Source of the DNA: Flavobacteriales bacterium
GTDB lineage: Bacteria > Bacteroidota > Bacteroidia > Flavobacteriales > Flavobacteriaceae
DNA: 10,828 bases
NCBI GenBank assembly: GCA_027065935.1
Contig: JAMONI010000206.1
Span: 1-10,828 of the forward strand
Direction of reading: 5' to 3'
Below the pieces are notes generated by a model, which searched no databases, was not told the DNA's origin, and saw nothing but the letters and a program-made list of their open reading frames with translations. Shown piece after piece: positions 1 through 7,901 of the stretch (within the stretch, counting starts at the first letter, position 1; each line of letters starts with the position of its first letter). The position numbers and the translations under genes are program-made.

Positions 1-21
1 AACGAACCGGGAAATAAGAAA

Positions 22-37
22 CGCCCGGCTACGGGTG
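22..37. other. Small GC-rich hairpin near the left edge
   Basis: CGCCCG (22-27) can pair with CGGGTG (32-37) around the loop GCTA, six pairs with one G-T wobble. On the minus strand the hairpin is followed by a T-rich stretch (TTTCTTATTT), so it looks terminator-like in that direction, but no minus-strand gene lies to its right to be terminated. On the plus strand no T tract follows. Its role is unknown and it may be chance. The rest of 1-165 holds no convincing gene, only the promoter-like box at 135-142. Confidence 0.25.
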
Positions 38-134
38 GCCCCTCGATTTATAAACCATTCGGAATGCTTTTCATATGAACAGGCAAGGGGATAAAATATA
101 CAACACGCTTTATCATAAGGAAAAGAAATTTACT

Positions 135-142
135 TATATTTG
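135..142 (+). promoter_or_regulatory. Bacteroidota -7 promoter box (TATATTTG) for the SIMPL gene
   Basis: TATATTTG matches the Bacteroidota -7 consensus TAnnTTTG exactly and ends 23 bases before the ATG at 166. A clear -33 TTG at the expected 17-23 base spacing is missing; the nearest candidate is the weak TTTA at 109-112. The call rests on the -7 match and its position. Confidence 0.55.
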
Positions 143-165
143 TTACATAGTAAACATTTGATTCG

Positions 166-900
166 ATGAACAAAAATCTTTTATCTTCCGTTTTTTTTTC
201 GCTGGCCATTGTGCTGTCGGCTTATATGTTGGCTTACGCTTTTATGCATCGTAACAAAACCGAAAAGAAAATTTCGGTGGTAGGATTGGGCAAAACCGAT
301 TTTACATCCGACCTGATTGTTTGGGAAGGCAGTTTTTCCACCTTTGACTCGGATTTAAAGCAAGCCTACGGCCGTTTGAACCGTGATAAAAAAGTAGTGG
401 AGCAATATTTGACGGATAAAGGTATCGGTCGTGAAGAGTTTGTTTTTTCGGCCGTGAAAACCCATCCCAAAACCCGGGCCATTTACTCCGAAAGCGGTAA
501 TTATATCGGCGACGAGTTTTTAGGATACGAACTGACTCAAAATATCACGGTAAAGTCCGAAAAAGTGGAAACCGTTGAAAAAGTGGGGCGTGAAATCACC
601 GAACTGCTCAACAAAGGCGTAAAGTTTTATTCGTATGCACCCCGGTATTATTACACCAAGTTGGAAGATTTGAAATTGGAAATGATATCGAAAGCCACCG
701 AAAACGCCAAATTGCGCGCCGAAAAGATTGCCGAAAATTCGGGCGCCGCACTCGGTGAACTTATTCAAGCTCGCATGGGTGTATTTCAAATCACGGGACA
801 ATATTCCAACGAGGATTATTCTTGGGGCGGAACGTTTAACACCTCATCCAAAGAAAAAACCGCCAGTATCACCATGAAATTGGTTTATGAAGCGGACTAA
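166..900 (+). CDS. SIMPL domain (DUF541) protein, membrane-anchored
   Basis: A 244-residue protein with a short basic start and a hydrophobic stretch at about residues 5-27, followed by a soluble part that should lie outside the inner membrane. No lipobox cysteine is seen, so this is either an uncleaved N-terminal anchor or a signal peptide. From about residue 36 it follows the SIMPL/DUF541 pattern: ISVVGLGKTDFTSDLIVWEG near the start, a long charged helical middle (ENAKLRAEKIAENSGAALGE) and a final beta strand (SITMKLVYEAD). Family members include the Brucella BP26/OMP28 antigen, and their biochemical role is poorly understood, so no function is claimed. The ATG at 166 gives the expected anchor and has a promoter-like box upstream. 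The next gene starts 44 bases later with its own promoter-like box, so a shared transcript is not assured. Family assignment is fairly sure. Confidence 0.88.
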   Translation: MNKNLLSSVFFSLAIVLSAYMLAYAFMHRNKTEKKISVVGLGKTDFTSDLIVWEGSFSTFDSDLKQAYGRLNRDKKVVEQYLTDKGIGREEFVFSAVKTHPKTRAIYSESGNYIGDEFLGYELTQNITVKSEKVETVEKVGREITELLNKGVKFYSYAPRYYYTKLEDLKLEMISKATENAKLRAEKIAENSGAALGELIQARMGVFQITGQYSNEDYSWGGTFNTSSKEKTASITMKLVYEAD

Positions 901-914
901 ATCGAATAAAATCG

Positions 915-922
915 TAAATTTG
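915..922 (+). promoter_or_regulatory. -7 promoter box (TAAATTTG) for mevalonate kinase
   Basis: TAAATTTG matches TAnnTTTG exactly and ends 22 bases before the ATG at 945, nearly the same spacing as for the upstream gene. No TTG lies at the usual 17-23 base distance; the closest, at 880-882, is 32 bases away inside the preceding ORF. It is a reasonable start point for an mvk-ubiA transcript. Confidence 0.5.
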
Positions 923-944
923 TTGCGTTTGTAATGCACAAGTC

Positions 945-1886
945 ATGAAAAAAGGCCCTTTGTATTTTGCCAAAATTCTTTTGTTCGGAGAATACGGAAT
1001 CATTCAGGATTCCAAGGCTTTGGCCATTCCCTACGAATCCTATCGCGGCGGACTGAAAAAATCCGATTTGACCGACGAATTGCAACGTAGGTCGAACGAA
1101 AATTTGAAAAAGTTTTTTGCTTTTTTAAAACAACGTGCCGCAACAAATCCCGAACTCATCGATTTGGATTTCGACACATTCGAGCGCGATTTGAACGAAG
1201 GCCTTTATTTCGATTCCAATATTCCCGAAGGGTACGGTGTGGGAAGTTCCGGCGCCATAGTAGCGGCAATTTACGAACGTTATGCCAAGCGTAAGATTTC
1301 CGTTTTGGAAAATTTGACTTCCGACAAGTTGTTAAAGCTCAAATCCGTTTTTGCCGCGATGGAAGACTTTTTTCACGGCAAAAGTTCCGGCCTCGACCCG
1401 CTCAACAGTTACTTGAGCGTTCCCATACTCATTCACTCCAAAGAACAATTGGAAGCGACCGGAATTCCGCAAAAAAATCCTCAAGGAAAAGGAGCGATTT
1501 TCCTTATCGATTCGGGTCAAACGGGCGAAACGGGGCCTATGGTGCGGATTTTTATGGAAAAACTCAAAAACGAAGGCTTCCGAAAAGTGATGAAAGAAGA
1601 ATTTGTTAAATACACCAACTCGGGCGTTCAACATTTTATTAACGGCGACTTTAAACAAATGCTCAAGGACGTGCGCCATCTGTCCCGGACGGTATATCAT
1701 CATTTTAAACCCATGATTCCGGCCAGAATGCTTGACGTTTGGAAAAAAGGTATGGAAACCGGAGATTATTACCTCAAACTTTGCGGTTCGGGCGGAGGCG
1801 GATTTATCCTGGGCTTTACCGATGATTTTGAAAAAACCAAAGAACAACTGAAGGATTATAAATTGGAAGTAATCTATCGGTTTTAA
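945..1886 (+). CDS. mvk: Mevalonate kinase (GHMP kinase family)
   Basis: Phosphorylates mevalonate with ATP to mevalonate 5-phosphate, an early step of the cytosolic mevalonate route to isopentenyl diphosphate. The 313 residues carry the three GHMP motifs in order. Motif 1 is KILLFGEYGII at about residues 10-20. The ATP-binding loop PEGYGVGSSGA is at about 94-104. The C-terminal glycine-rich motif KLCGSGGGGFILGF is at about 278-291. HGKSSGLDPLNSY (144-156) supplies the likely catalytic Asp at 151. Length is normal for bacterial mevalonate kinases. The sequence resembles flavobacterial mevalonate kinases that begin GPL...AKILLFGEYGII, as I remember them. The ATG at 945 puts motif 1 close to the N terminus, as expected. 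A UbiA-like gene follows after 9 bases, so the two are probably cotranscribed. Another GHMP kinase such as phosphomevalonate kinase is possible but less likely given motif 1 and length. Confidence 0.92.
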   Translation: MKKGPLYFAKILLFGEYGIIQDSKALAIPYESYRGGLKKSDLTDELQRRSNENLKKFFAFLKQRAATNPELIDLDFDTFERDLNEGLYFDSNIPEGYGVGSSGAIVAAIYERYAKRKISVLENLTSDKLLKLKSVFAAMEDFFHGKSSGLDPLNSYLSVPILIHSKEQLEATGIPQKNPQGKGAIFLIDSGQTGETGPMVRIFMEKLKNEGFRKVMKEEFVKYTNSGVQHFINGDFKQMLKDVRHLSRTVYHHFKPMIPARMLDVWKKGMETGDYYLKLCGSGGGGFILGFTDDFEKTKEQLKDYKLEVIYRF

Positions 1887-1895
1887 CCCAAGCCG

Positions 1896-2747
1896 ATGAC
1901 CCACCTTAACGAAAAACTTACCGGTCTTGTTTCGTTGGTTAAGTTGCAGAATGTAAGCGTTTTGCTTTTGGCCCAATTGCTTGTGGCACATTTCATCTTC
2001 GCCCCGGAATCGAGTTTTAATGCCCTTCTCGTTCAACAAGGTTTCATCTATATGCTCTTGGCTACGGGAAGTGCCATCACGGCAGGTTATATCATCAACC
2101 ATTTCTACAATCTCAAACGTGATTTGATCAACCGTCCGCAACAAAGTTTGCTCGAACAAAAACTTTCGATGGACAAAAAGCTCTACCTGTACTTTTTCTT
2201 GAACTTACTTACCTTGCTCTTCGCATATTTTATTTCGTGGCGGGCCGTTTTGTTTTTTGCCGTGTACGAGTTTTTGATTTGGATTTATTTTCATAAAATA
2301 CAACCCGTTCCGTTTTGGCACGAACTCACGGTAACCTTACTCACCGTATATCCTTTTTTCGGCCTTATGCTGTTTTTTAAATCCGTGAGCGGATTTGTCA
2401 TTTGGGCGGGCATACTGTTTGTGCTTCTTCTGTTGCTGAAGGAAATTATAAAAAATCACTTGACGCTTCGCGGCGATGTCGCTCAAAATATCAAAACCGT
2501 TTTGGTGGCCAAAGGGGAAGGGTTCCAACTCAAAATGTTTTTTACCTTGATATTTCTTACCGGAATTGTGCTTTCGGTGTCGTTTTTGCGAAATTTTTCC
2601 GAAGCGTTCACGGTGTTTGTTTGTGCGTTTTACGTAATGTTGCTTGTGGTGTCGGTGTTATACTATAAAAAACATTACGTTTCGGCTTACACACTTGTCA
2701 AAGTAATCATTATTTCGGGCGTTTTTTCTTTGTTTTTGTTGCGCTAA
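1896..2747 (+). CDS. UbiA-superfamily prenyltransferase-like membrane protein with degenerate Asp motifs
   Basis: A 283-residue polytopic protein with about eight to nine hydrophobic segments, as in UbiA prenyltransferases, which join an isoprenoid diphosphate to an acceptor inside the membrane. The start GLVSLVKLQNVSVLLLAQLL (10-29) fits the family's first helix, and ATGSAITAGYIIN precedes motif 1. Motif 1 (usually NDxxDxxxD) reads NHFYNLKRD at 68-76, keeping Asn68 and Asp76 but having His69 and Asn72. The second motif region (usually RExxKDxxDxxGD) reads KEIIKNHLTLRGD at 182-194, keeping Glu183 and Asp194 but having Asn187 and Thr190. Relatives I recall beside flavobacterial mevalonate kinases are annotated as geranylgeranylglycerol-phosphate geranylgeranyltransferase-like. 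The gene sits 9 bases after mvk, which suits an isoprenoid role. The superfamily is fairly sure; substrate and catalytic competence are not. Confidence 0.82.
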   Translation: MTHLNEKLTGLVSLVKLQNVSVLLLAQLLVAHFIFAPESSFNALLVQQGFIYMLLATGSAITAGYIINHFYNLKRDLINRPQQSLLEQKLSMDKKLYLYFFLNLLTLLFAYFISWRAVLFFAVYEFLIWIYFHKIQPVPFWHELTVTLLTVYPFFGLMLFFKSVSGFVIWAGILFVLLLLLKEIIKNHLTLRGDVAQNIKTVLVAKGEGFQLKMFFTLIFLTGIVLSVSFLRNFSEAFTVFVCAFYVMLLVVSVLYYKKHYVSAYTLVKVIIISGVFSLFLLR

Positions 2748-2768
2748 GGCATAAATCGTGCTTTTTTT
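2746..2768 (+). terminator. Possible weak intrinsic terminator after the UbiA-like gene
   Basis: AAGGCA (2746-2751) can pair with TGCTTT (2759-2764), including one G-T pair, around a seven-base loop. The hairpin runs into seven consecutive T's (2762-2768). It overlaps the TAA stop of the UbiA-like gene and precedes a promoter-like pair for the flippase, so position fits the end of a transcript. The stem is short and AT-rich. Confidence 0.35.
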
Positions 2769-2787
2769 GAGTGGAAAGATAAGGCGT

Positions 2788-2821
2788 TTTGTTTCCATCT
2801 CGGAAGAATGAACTATCTTTA
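2788..2821 (+). promoter_or_regulatory. Candidate promoter for the flippase gene
   Basis: TTTG at 2788-2791 is followed after 22 bases by TATCTTTA (2814-2821), one mismatch from the -7 consensus TAnnTTTG. The spacing lies inside the range reported for Flavobacterium promoters (TTG, 17-23 bases, TAnnTTTG). The box ends 33 bases before the ATG at 2855. This is the only site here with both elements, but the -7 box is imperfect. Confidence 0.45.
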
Positions 2822-2854
2822 ACAAAATTTTCTTGAAATAATTCCGGCGTCGAT

Positions 2855-4087
2855 ATGTCCGCTCGTTTTTCGCATCCGTTGTTTTTTTTGCTGATACGTT
2901 TTGTGACCTTGGGGTTGCGTTTTTTGTTTGTGGCTTTGTTTTTCAAGCACTCTGAGGCTTTGTTCGGAGAATTCAGCTTGATTGCCACTACGGTGATGCT
3001 TGGCGTTTACCTGCTCGGTATGGATTTTTATACCTATGCCCAACGGGAATTGCTTTCACGTAAAAACGGCGTTTCTTTTGTTTTTCTACATCAATTGCTT
3101 TTTTATCTGCTTCTTTACGTATTGGTTTTGCCTGCATTTTATTTGGTTTTCAAAAGCGGATTTTTAAGCAAGTCCTATTGGATTTTGTTTTACGCCGTTT
3201 TGGTAGGCGAACATTTGTCTTTTGAAGTACACCGGCTTTTGTTTGTGATGAAAAAACCTTTGGCGGCCAATGTCAACTTGTTTTTCCGCAACGGATTTTG
3301 GGTGTTGCCCGTCGTGTATTTTTTTCTGACGAAAAAAGATATTTCGCTCCACAGCATTCTGATATTTTGGTTGCTCGGGGATATTTTGTCATTATTTCCG
3401 CTGATGGCTTTACTTACGAAAGACAGGATACAAAAAGCGCTTGCCTTCCGCCCCGATTGGCCGTGGCTAAAAAAAGGATGGCAGGTCAGCATTCCGTTTT
3501 TTCTGGCCACCTTCGCCTTCAAAGTCATCGAACTTTCCGACCGCTATTTTATCGATTATTTTTACGATAAAGCCACAGTAGGCGTGTATTCTTTTTTCGG
3601 CAACATCTCTTATTTGGTCAATACGGTAGTATTTACGGCGGTTATTTCCCTTAGGTATCCGGGGTTGGTCGAAAGCATTTTGTCCCGTGATGCCGGAAGT
3701 TTTCGTAAAAAATTTAGTGTTTTCAAGCAGCAAACCATCCGTTGGACCATACTTTCGGCAGTGGGTGTCGCCGTTTTTCTTCCCGTGATTTTGGTGGTGT
3801 TAAACAAACGGGAACGCCTCGAAGCCTATCCCGTATTTTTGTTATTACTGCTGTCGAACGTGCTGTTGAATCTTTCGTTGATTTATCATTATGTGTTATA
3901 CGGATTCAAGAAAGACCGCCATTTGCTTGCGGCCGCTTTTTCGGGAATGTTGCTCAATGTGGGTTTAAACTTTATTGTGGTGCCCGGGTTGGGAATGCTC
4001 GGGGCGGCCCTTACCACGCTTACGGCCATGCTTATCGTGTTTCTAATTAAATTTTATCGGTCCAAAAGGCTTACCGGTGGCTTTTAA
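2855..4087 (+). CDS. Wzx-like lipid-linked oligosaccharide flippase (MOP superfamily)
   Basis: A 410-residue integral membrane protein with about twelve hydrophobic segments (roughly 8-30, 36-56, 76-100, 107-127, 144-163, 168-190, 208-226, 247-268, 292-318, 326-350, 356-378, 380-400), the usual layout of Wzx-type flippases. Typical features are a charged stretch before helix 7, SDRYFIDYF...VGVYSFFGNISYLV at about 228-255 and NFIVVPGLGMLGAALTTL near the C terminus; both resemble the polysaccharide biosynthesis transporter family. Such proteins move undecaprenyl-diphosphate-linked glycans from the cytoplasmic to the periplasmic face of the inner membrane. The sugar-nucleotide and phosphotransferase genes downstream support this role. 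MurJ is less likely, because that protein is usually longer with fourteen segments. Wzx sequences vary widely, so substrate cannot be read from it. The gene is notably T-rich, as expected for so hydrophobic a protein. Confidence 0.85.
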   Translation: MSARFSHPLFFLLIRFVTLGLRFLFVALFFKHSEALFGEFSLIATTVMLGVYLLGMDFYTYAQRELLSRKNGVSFVFLHQLLFYLLLYVLVLPAFYLVFKSGFLSKSYWILFYAVLVGEHLSFEVHRLLFVMKKPLAANVNLFFRNGFWVLPVVYFFLTKKDISLHSILIFWLLGDILSLFPLMALLTKDRIQKALAFRPDWPWLKKGWQVSIPFFLATFAFKVIELSDRYFIDYFYDKATVGVYSFFGNISYLVNTVVFTAVISLRYPGLVESILSRDAGSFRKKFSVFKQQTIRWTILSAVGVAVFLPVILVVLNKRERLEAYPVFLLLLLSNVLLNLSLIYHYVLYGFKKDRHLLAAAFSGMLLNVGLNFIVVPGLGMLGAALTTLTAMLIVFLIKFYRSKRLTGGF

Positions 4088-4175
4088 CTTAACTTTTAAC
4101 AAATCGTTGTTGACATAAATCACATAATGTTCAATATTTACGGCGTTTAACATCCGGTATAACGATTTTTATAAT

Positions 4176-4183
4176 TAACTTTG
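4176..4183 (+). promoter_or_regulatory. -7 promoter box (TAACTTTG) for ugd
   Basis: TAACTTTG matches TAnnTTTG exactly and ends 13 bases before the ugd ATG. A start a few bases downstream of the box would leave a leader of only about 5-10 bases. No TTG lies 17-23 bases upstream. The 109-base gap 4088-4196 is AT-rich and holds a five-pair hairpin AACAA/TTGTT (4098-4111) with no T tract, so I do not call a terminator after the flippase gene. Confidence 0.55.
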
Positions 4184-4196
4184 ACAAAAACTTATT

Positions 4197-5552
4197 ATGA
4201 AAATATCGGTTATAGGGACCGGGTATGTCGGGCTTGTAACGGGAACTTGCTTGGCAGAATCCGGAAATGACGTAGTGTGTGTGGACATCAACGAAGCCAA
4301 AGTCCGGCAAATGCAAAACGGGAAAGTGCCTATTTACGAACCGGGACTCGAAGTTTTGTTTCAAAGGAACATCAAAGCCGGACGTTTAAATTTTACCACC
4401 GACGCCGAAAAAGGATTTGCACACGGCGAAATCATTTTCCTAGCCCTGCCCACACCGGAAGATGAAGACGGCTCGGCCGACCTGTCTTATGTAAAATCGG
4501 TAGCGGAACAAATAGGGAAATTTTTGGCTAAATCCCCTGACGAAGATTATAAAATCATTGTCAACAAAAGCACCGTTCCGGTAGGAACGGCCGAACAAGT
4601 GCGTAAAATCATCGCTCAATACGCTCCTGATGCGGATTTTGACGTCGTATCCAATCCCGAATTTCTGCGTGAAGGATTTGCCGTGGACGATTTCATGAAA
4701 CCCGAAAGGGTGGTTATCGGAACTTCCAGTAAACGCGCCGCCGAAAAAATGAAAAAACTCTACAAACCCTTCGTTCGTTCCGGGAATCCCATATTGATTA
4801 TGGACGAAAAATCGGCCGAAATCACCAAGTATGCATCCAACGCCTTTCTGGCCATGAAAATCAGTTTTATGAACGAAATCGCCAACTTCTGCGAGCGCGT
4901 GGGTGCGGATGTGGACCAAGTACGCATAGGAATGGGCACCGACTCCCGCATTGGCAAAAGATTTTTGTTTCCCGGAATAGGATACGGAGGTTCTTGTTTC
5001 CCCAAAGATGTAAAAGCCCTGTATAAAACCGGACAAGACCACGGGTATGAGTTTAAGATTTTGAAATCCGTAATCGAAGTCAACGAACGCCAACGCACTT
5101 CCTTAATTCCCAAAATGCTCGATTTTTTCGAAGGAAACCTGACGGGCAAAAAAATCGCCGTATGGGGACTGGCTTTCAAACCCGAAACCGACGATATTCG
5201 CGAAGCCCCTTCGTTATACAATATCAAAGAATTGCTGAAATACGGGGCCGAAATAACCGCTTACGACCCCGAAGCCATGGAAAACGTCAAACGAAAATTC
5301 GGAGATAAAATCCGGTATGCCTCCAATCCATACGAAGCCTTGCAAAATGCCGATGCGCTCCTCATCAATACCGAATGGAACGCATTTAGAACTCCCGATT
5401 TTCACAAGATGAAACGGTTGATGAAACAACCCGTAGTATTTGACGGAAGAAATATCTATGACCTCGACGCCATGCGACAACACGGGTTTGTGTATTATTC
5501 GATAGGACGACCGCAAATTAACGTGACTAGAAAACTATGGAAAGAGTTTTAA
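4197..5552 (+). CDS. ugd: UDP-glucose 6-dehydrogenase
   Basis: Oxidises UDP-glucose twice with NAD+ to UDP-glucuronate in the cytoplasm. The 451 residues follow the UDP-glucose/GDP-mannose dehydrogenase layout. An N-terminal Rossmann fold opens with [14 protein letters not shown] (residues 3-16), with Asp30 at the end of the second strand for NAD binding. NKSTVPVGT (123-131) and NPEFLREG (153-160) follow. The central domain holds the catalytic Cys267 in [10 protein letters not shown] (262-271). The C-terminal UDP-binding domain has [17 protein letters not shown] at about 323-339. The preceding Lys211-Tyr212-Ala213-Ser214-Asn215 supplies the usual Lys and Asn. Length is typical. The start is fixed by the Rossmann strand. 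The 3' end overlaps the next gene by 16 bases in another frame, implying translational coupling to the enzyme that consumes its product. UDP-mannose/UDP-GlcNAc dehydrogenases share the fold, but the uxs neighbour favours UDP-glucose. Confidence 0.96.
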   Translation: MKISVIGTGYVGLVTGTCLAESGNDVVCVDINEAKVRQMQNGKVPIYEPGLEVLFQRNIKAGRLNFTTDAEKGFAHGEIIFLALPTPEDEDGSADLSYVKSVAEQIGKFLAKSPDEDYKIIVNKSTVPVGTAEQVRKIIAQYAPDADFDVVSNPEFLREGFAVDDFMKPERVVIGTSSKRAAEKMKKLYKPFVRSGNPILIMDEKSAEITKYASNAFLAMKISFMNEIANFCERVGADVDQVRIGMGTDSRIGKRFLFPGIGYGGSCFPKDVKALYKTGQDHGYEFKILKSVIEVNERQRTSLIPKMLDFFEGNLTGKKIAVWGLAFKPETDDIREAPSLYNIKELLKYGAEITAYDPEAMENVKRKFGDKIRYASNPYEALQNADALLINTEWNAFRTPDFHKMKRLMKQPVVFDGRNIYDLDAMRQHGFVYYSIGRPQINVTRKLWKEF

Positions 5553-6526
5553 TCACGGGCGTAGCGGGATTTATAGGGTCCCATTTGGCCGACTATTTTT
5601 TGTCCTCGGGATTCAAAATAATCGGGGTGGACAACTTTATTACCGGAAGCCCGAGAAATATCGCCCATTTGCAATACAATCCCGATTTTGAATTTATCGA
5701 ACACGACATCACCAGGCCTTTATACATCGAAGGCGCAATTAAGTATATCTTGCATTTCGCTTCGCCCGCCAGCCCTATCGACTATTTAAAAATTCCCATT
5801 CAAACCATGAAAGTGGGTGCAATGGGCACACACAACATGCTGGGCTTGGCCAAAGCCAAAAATGCACGCATCCTCGTAGCATCCACGTCCGAAGTGTACG
5901 GCGACCCGTTGGAACATCCGCAAAAGGAAACCTATTGGGGCAACGTTAATCCGGTAGGACCCAGAAGCGTTTATGACGAAGCCAAACGCTATCAGGAAGC
6001 CCTGACCATGGCCTATCACCGGTTTCACGGAGTGGATACCCGGATCGTTAGGATTTTCAACACTTACGGCCCCAGGATGCGTTTAAATGACGGAAGAGTA
6101 ATCCCGGCATTCATGGGACAAGTGCTACGCGGCGAGAATCTCAGCGTTTTCGGCGACGGAAGTCAAACCAGATCTTTTTGCTATATCGACGATCAGGTGG
6201 AAGGAATTTACCGCTTGCTGATGAGCGACTATCCCGAACCGGTCAATATAGGAAATCCGGAAGAAATCTCCATCAAAGCCTTTGCCGAAGAAATATTACA
6301 ACTGTCGGAAAGAAAAGATTTGAAAATCGAATACCACCCGTTGCCCCAAGACGACCCCAAGCGCAGATGCCCCGATATCGGTTTGGCCAAAAAACTCTTG
6401 GGTTGGGAACCCCGGGTGCATAGAACGGAAGGACTGAAAAAAACATTCGAATATTTTAAATCGTTACCCGCCGAAGAACTATATAAAACCGAACCCAAAG
6501 ATTTTTCCGATTATATTAAACGATAA
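5537..6526 (+). CDS. uxs: UDP-glucuronate decarboxylase (UDP-xylose synthase)
   Basis: Converts UDP-glucuronate to UDP-xylose with bound NAD+; a member of the extended short-chain dehydrogenase family. In 329 residues it shows the NAD loop GVAGFIGSH (8-16), an acidic VDNF (31-34) after the second strand, the family signature [11 protein letters not shown] (73-83), STSEVYGDP (116-124), and the catalytic Tyr146/Lys150 in [15 protein letters not shown] (172-181) and [14 protein letters not shown] (206-219) complete the pattern. HFASPASP together with STSEVYGDP separates UXS-type proteins from ordinary UDP-glucose 4-epimerases and dTDP-glucose dehydratases. The ATG at 5537 lies inside the end of ugd and begins exactly at the Rossmann strand (MERVLITG). 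Immediate coupling to ugd strongly supports the substrate. UDP-xylose implies a xylose-containing surface glycan, or xylose used by glycosyltransferases encoded elsewhere. Three bases separate it from the next gene. Confidence 0.94.
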   Translation: MERVLITGVAGFIGSHLADYFLSSGFKIIGVDNFITGSPRNIAHLQYNPDFEFIEHDITRPLYIEGAIKYILHFASPASPIDYLKIPIQTMKVGAMGTHNMLGLAKAKNARILVASTSEVYGDPLEHPQKETYWGNVNPVGPRSVYDEAKRYQEALTMAYHRFHGVDTRIVRIFNTYGPRMRLNDGRVIPAFMGQVLRGENLSVFGDGSQTRSFCYIDDQVEGIYRLLMSDYPEPVNIGNPEEISIKAFAEEILQLSERKDLKIEYHPLPQDDPKRRCPDIGLAKKLLGWEPRVHRTEGLKKTFEYFKSLPAEELYKTEPKDFSDYIKR

Positions 6527-6529
6527 AAC

Positions 6530-7900
6530 GTGGTAGGAAAACACAGAAAAAAACACCGGTTTTCATTTCTCATCACGCCCATATCCTTTGTGGTGGATAC
6601 ACTTATCCTCTTCACCACGTTTTACGTAGCTTTTAAGCTTGCGCCTTCCCATATTTTTCCTATGGTATTTTATTGGTTCGTATTGTCCTTCTTTACCGAC
6701 TATTACGGCGTAACCCGTCATACGTCCTATAACGAACTCCTCAATACTTTTTTCAAACACGCTTTTATTTACTTCGTTTCGGTAGTGGCTTACCTGAAGG
6801 TTTTCGATGCCGAACACCTGTCCGACAAAAGATTACTCTTGATTTTGGCGGCGGCCATGATGCTGATGCTTCTTTTTAAAACCCTGTATTTTTTGTTGCT
6901 CAAAAAGTACCGGAGCAAAGGATATAACCAAAGAAATTACGTGATTTTCGGATACAACAAGGAACTGAAAAAACTCAAATCCCTCTTGGACGAGCGCGTG
7001 GACTACGGATTTAGGTTTGCAGGGTACTTTGCCGATACGAAAACCCGGGAAGAAAACATCTCGGGCCGGTTTGAAGACGGATTGAAATATATCAAAGACG
7101 AAGCCAACGAAGTGGATTTCGTGTTTGTGTCATTAAAAGCTTGGACCGACGAACAAATAGACCGTTTGGTGAGCGAATGCGAAGAAGCCTTTATCAACCT
7201 CAAATTCGTTCCCGACAACAAAGACATTTTGAAGAAAAAATTACGCGTCGAATACTTTGAATATTACCCGATACTGAGCATACGGAAATCACCCTTGGAC
7301 GACCCCTTCAATGCCTTTGTAAAACGAAGCTTCGATATCTTCTTCTCACTGTTGGTCGTGATCTTTATCTTGTCGTGGCTGATGCCTTTGATGTATATAT
7401 TGATAAAAATCGAATCGCCGGGGCCTATGCTCTTCAAGCAAATCAGGAACGGATTGAATTACCAACCCTTTTATTGCTACAAATTCAGGTCTATGCGCCC
7501 CAACAAAGAATCCGATTTGAAGCAAGTATCCAAAAACGACAGCAGGGTAACGAAAATAGGAAAGATTTTGCGCAAAACCAGTATCGACGAACTGCCGCAA
7601 TTTATCAACGTATTAAAAGGCGACATGTCGGTGGTGGGACCGCGTCCGCATATGGTGGCCGAAAACGAACGCTTTCGCAAAAGGGTCAATAAATTCCTGG
7701 GAAGGCACTACGTAAAACCCGGCATTACCGGACTGGCGCAGGTGAAAGGATACCGGGGCGAAGTAGTAACCGACGACGACATTATCAACCGGTTGAAATA
7801 CGACATGTATTACATAGAAAATTGGTCGATTTTTCTCGATTTGAAAATCATTTTTCAGACCGTGATCAACATCCTCAAAGGAGACGAAAAAGCATATTGA
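6530..7900 (+). CDS. Polyprenyl-phosphate sugar-1-phosphate transferase, WcaJ-like
   Basis: Initiates a glycan by moving a sugar-1-phosphate from a nucleotide sugar to undecaprenyl phosphate at the inner membrane. The 456 residues have the three-part build of long polyisoprenyl-phosphate hexose-1-phosphate transferases. There are about four N-terminal hydrophobic segments between residues 12 and 125. A soluble Rossmann-like domain (about 135-250) starts NYVIFGYNKE. The catalytic domain (264-456) starts KRSFDIFFSLLVV, with the re-entrant helix at 268-293. Key motifs are KFRSM (318-322), SIDELPQF with the Asp353-Glu354 pair, GDMSVVGPRPH (364-374) and KPGITGLAQVKGYRG (396-410). The start is taken as GTG at 6530, because no ATG lies upstream in frame after the preceding stop and the next in-frame ATG (6661) would remove the first membrane segment. 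Substrate is unknown: glucose-1-phosphate is common in the family, and the ugd-uxs neighbours do not prove a xylose or glucuronate substrate. Confidence 0.92.
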   Translation: MVGKHRKKHRFSFLITPISFVVDTLILFTTFYVAFKLAPSHIFPMVFYWFVLSFFTDYYGVTRHTSYNELLNTFFKHAFIYFVSVVAYLKVFDAEHLSDKRLLLILAAAMMLMLLFKTLYFLLLKKYRSKGYNQRNYVIFGYNKELKKLKSLLDERVDYGFRFAGYFADTKTREENISGRFEDGLKYIKDEANEVDFVFVSLKAWTDEQIDRLVSECEEAFINLKFVPDNKDILKKKLRVEYFEYYPILSIRKSPLDDPFNAFVKRSFDIFFSLLVVIFILSWLMPLMYILIKIESPGPMLFKQIRNGLNYQPFYCYKFRSMRPNKESDLKQVSKNDSRVTKIGKILRKTSIDELPQFINVLKGDMSVVGPRPHMVAENERFRKRVNKFLGRHYVKPGITGLAQVKGYRGEVVTDDDIINRLKYDMYYIENWSIFLDLKIIFQTVINILKGDEKAY

Positions 7901-7901
7901 G

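Noticed and set aside
1..78. Plus-strand frame open from the left edge to TGA at 76-78, possibly the end of an upstream gene
   Set aside because: Only 25 codons are visible, nothing is recognisable, and a second frame is open just as far (to 94), so there is no basis for choosing either.
1332..2159. A 275-codon open frame on the minus strand across the mvk/ubiA junction
   Set aside because: It is the antisense shadow of two well-supported plus-strand genes, has no recognisable motif and its translation is rich in Phe/His in the manner of reverse-frame noise.
4098..4111. AACAA/TTGTT hairpin after the flippase gene as a terminator
   Set aside because: Five AT-rich pairs with no T tract after them; expected by chance in such AT-rich spacer DNA.
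4440..5227. Long minus-strand open frames inside ugd
   Set aside because: They lie wholly opposite a gene with intact catalytic motifs, and their translations have no family features.
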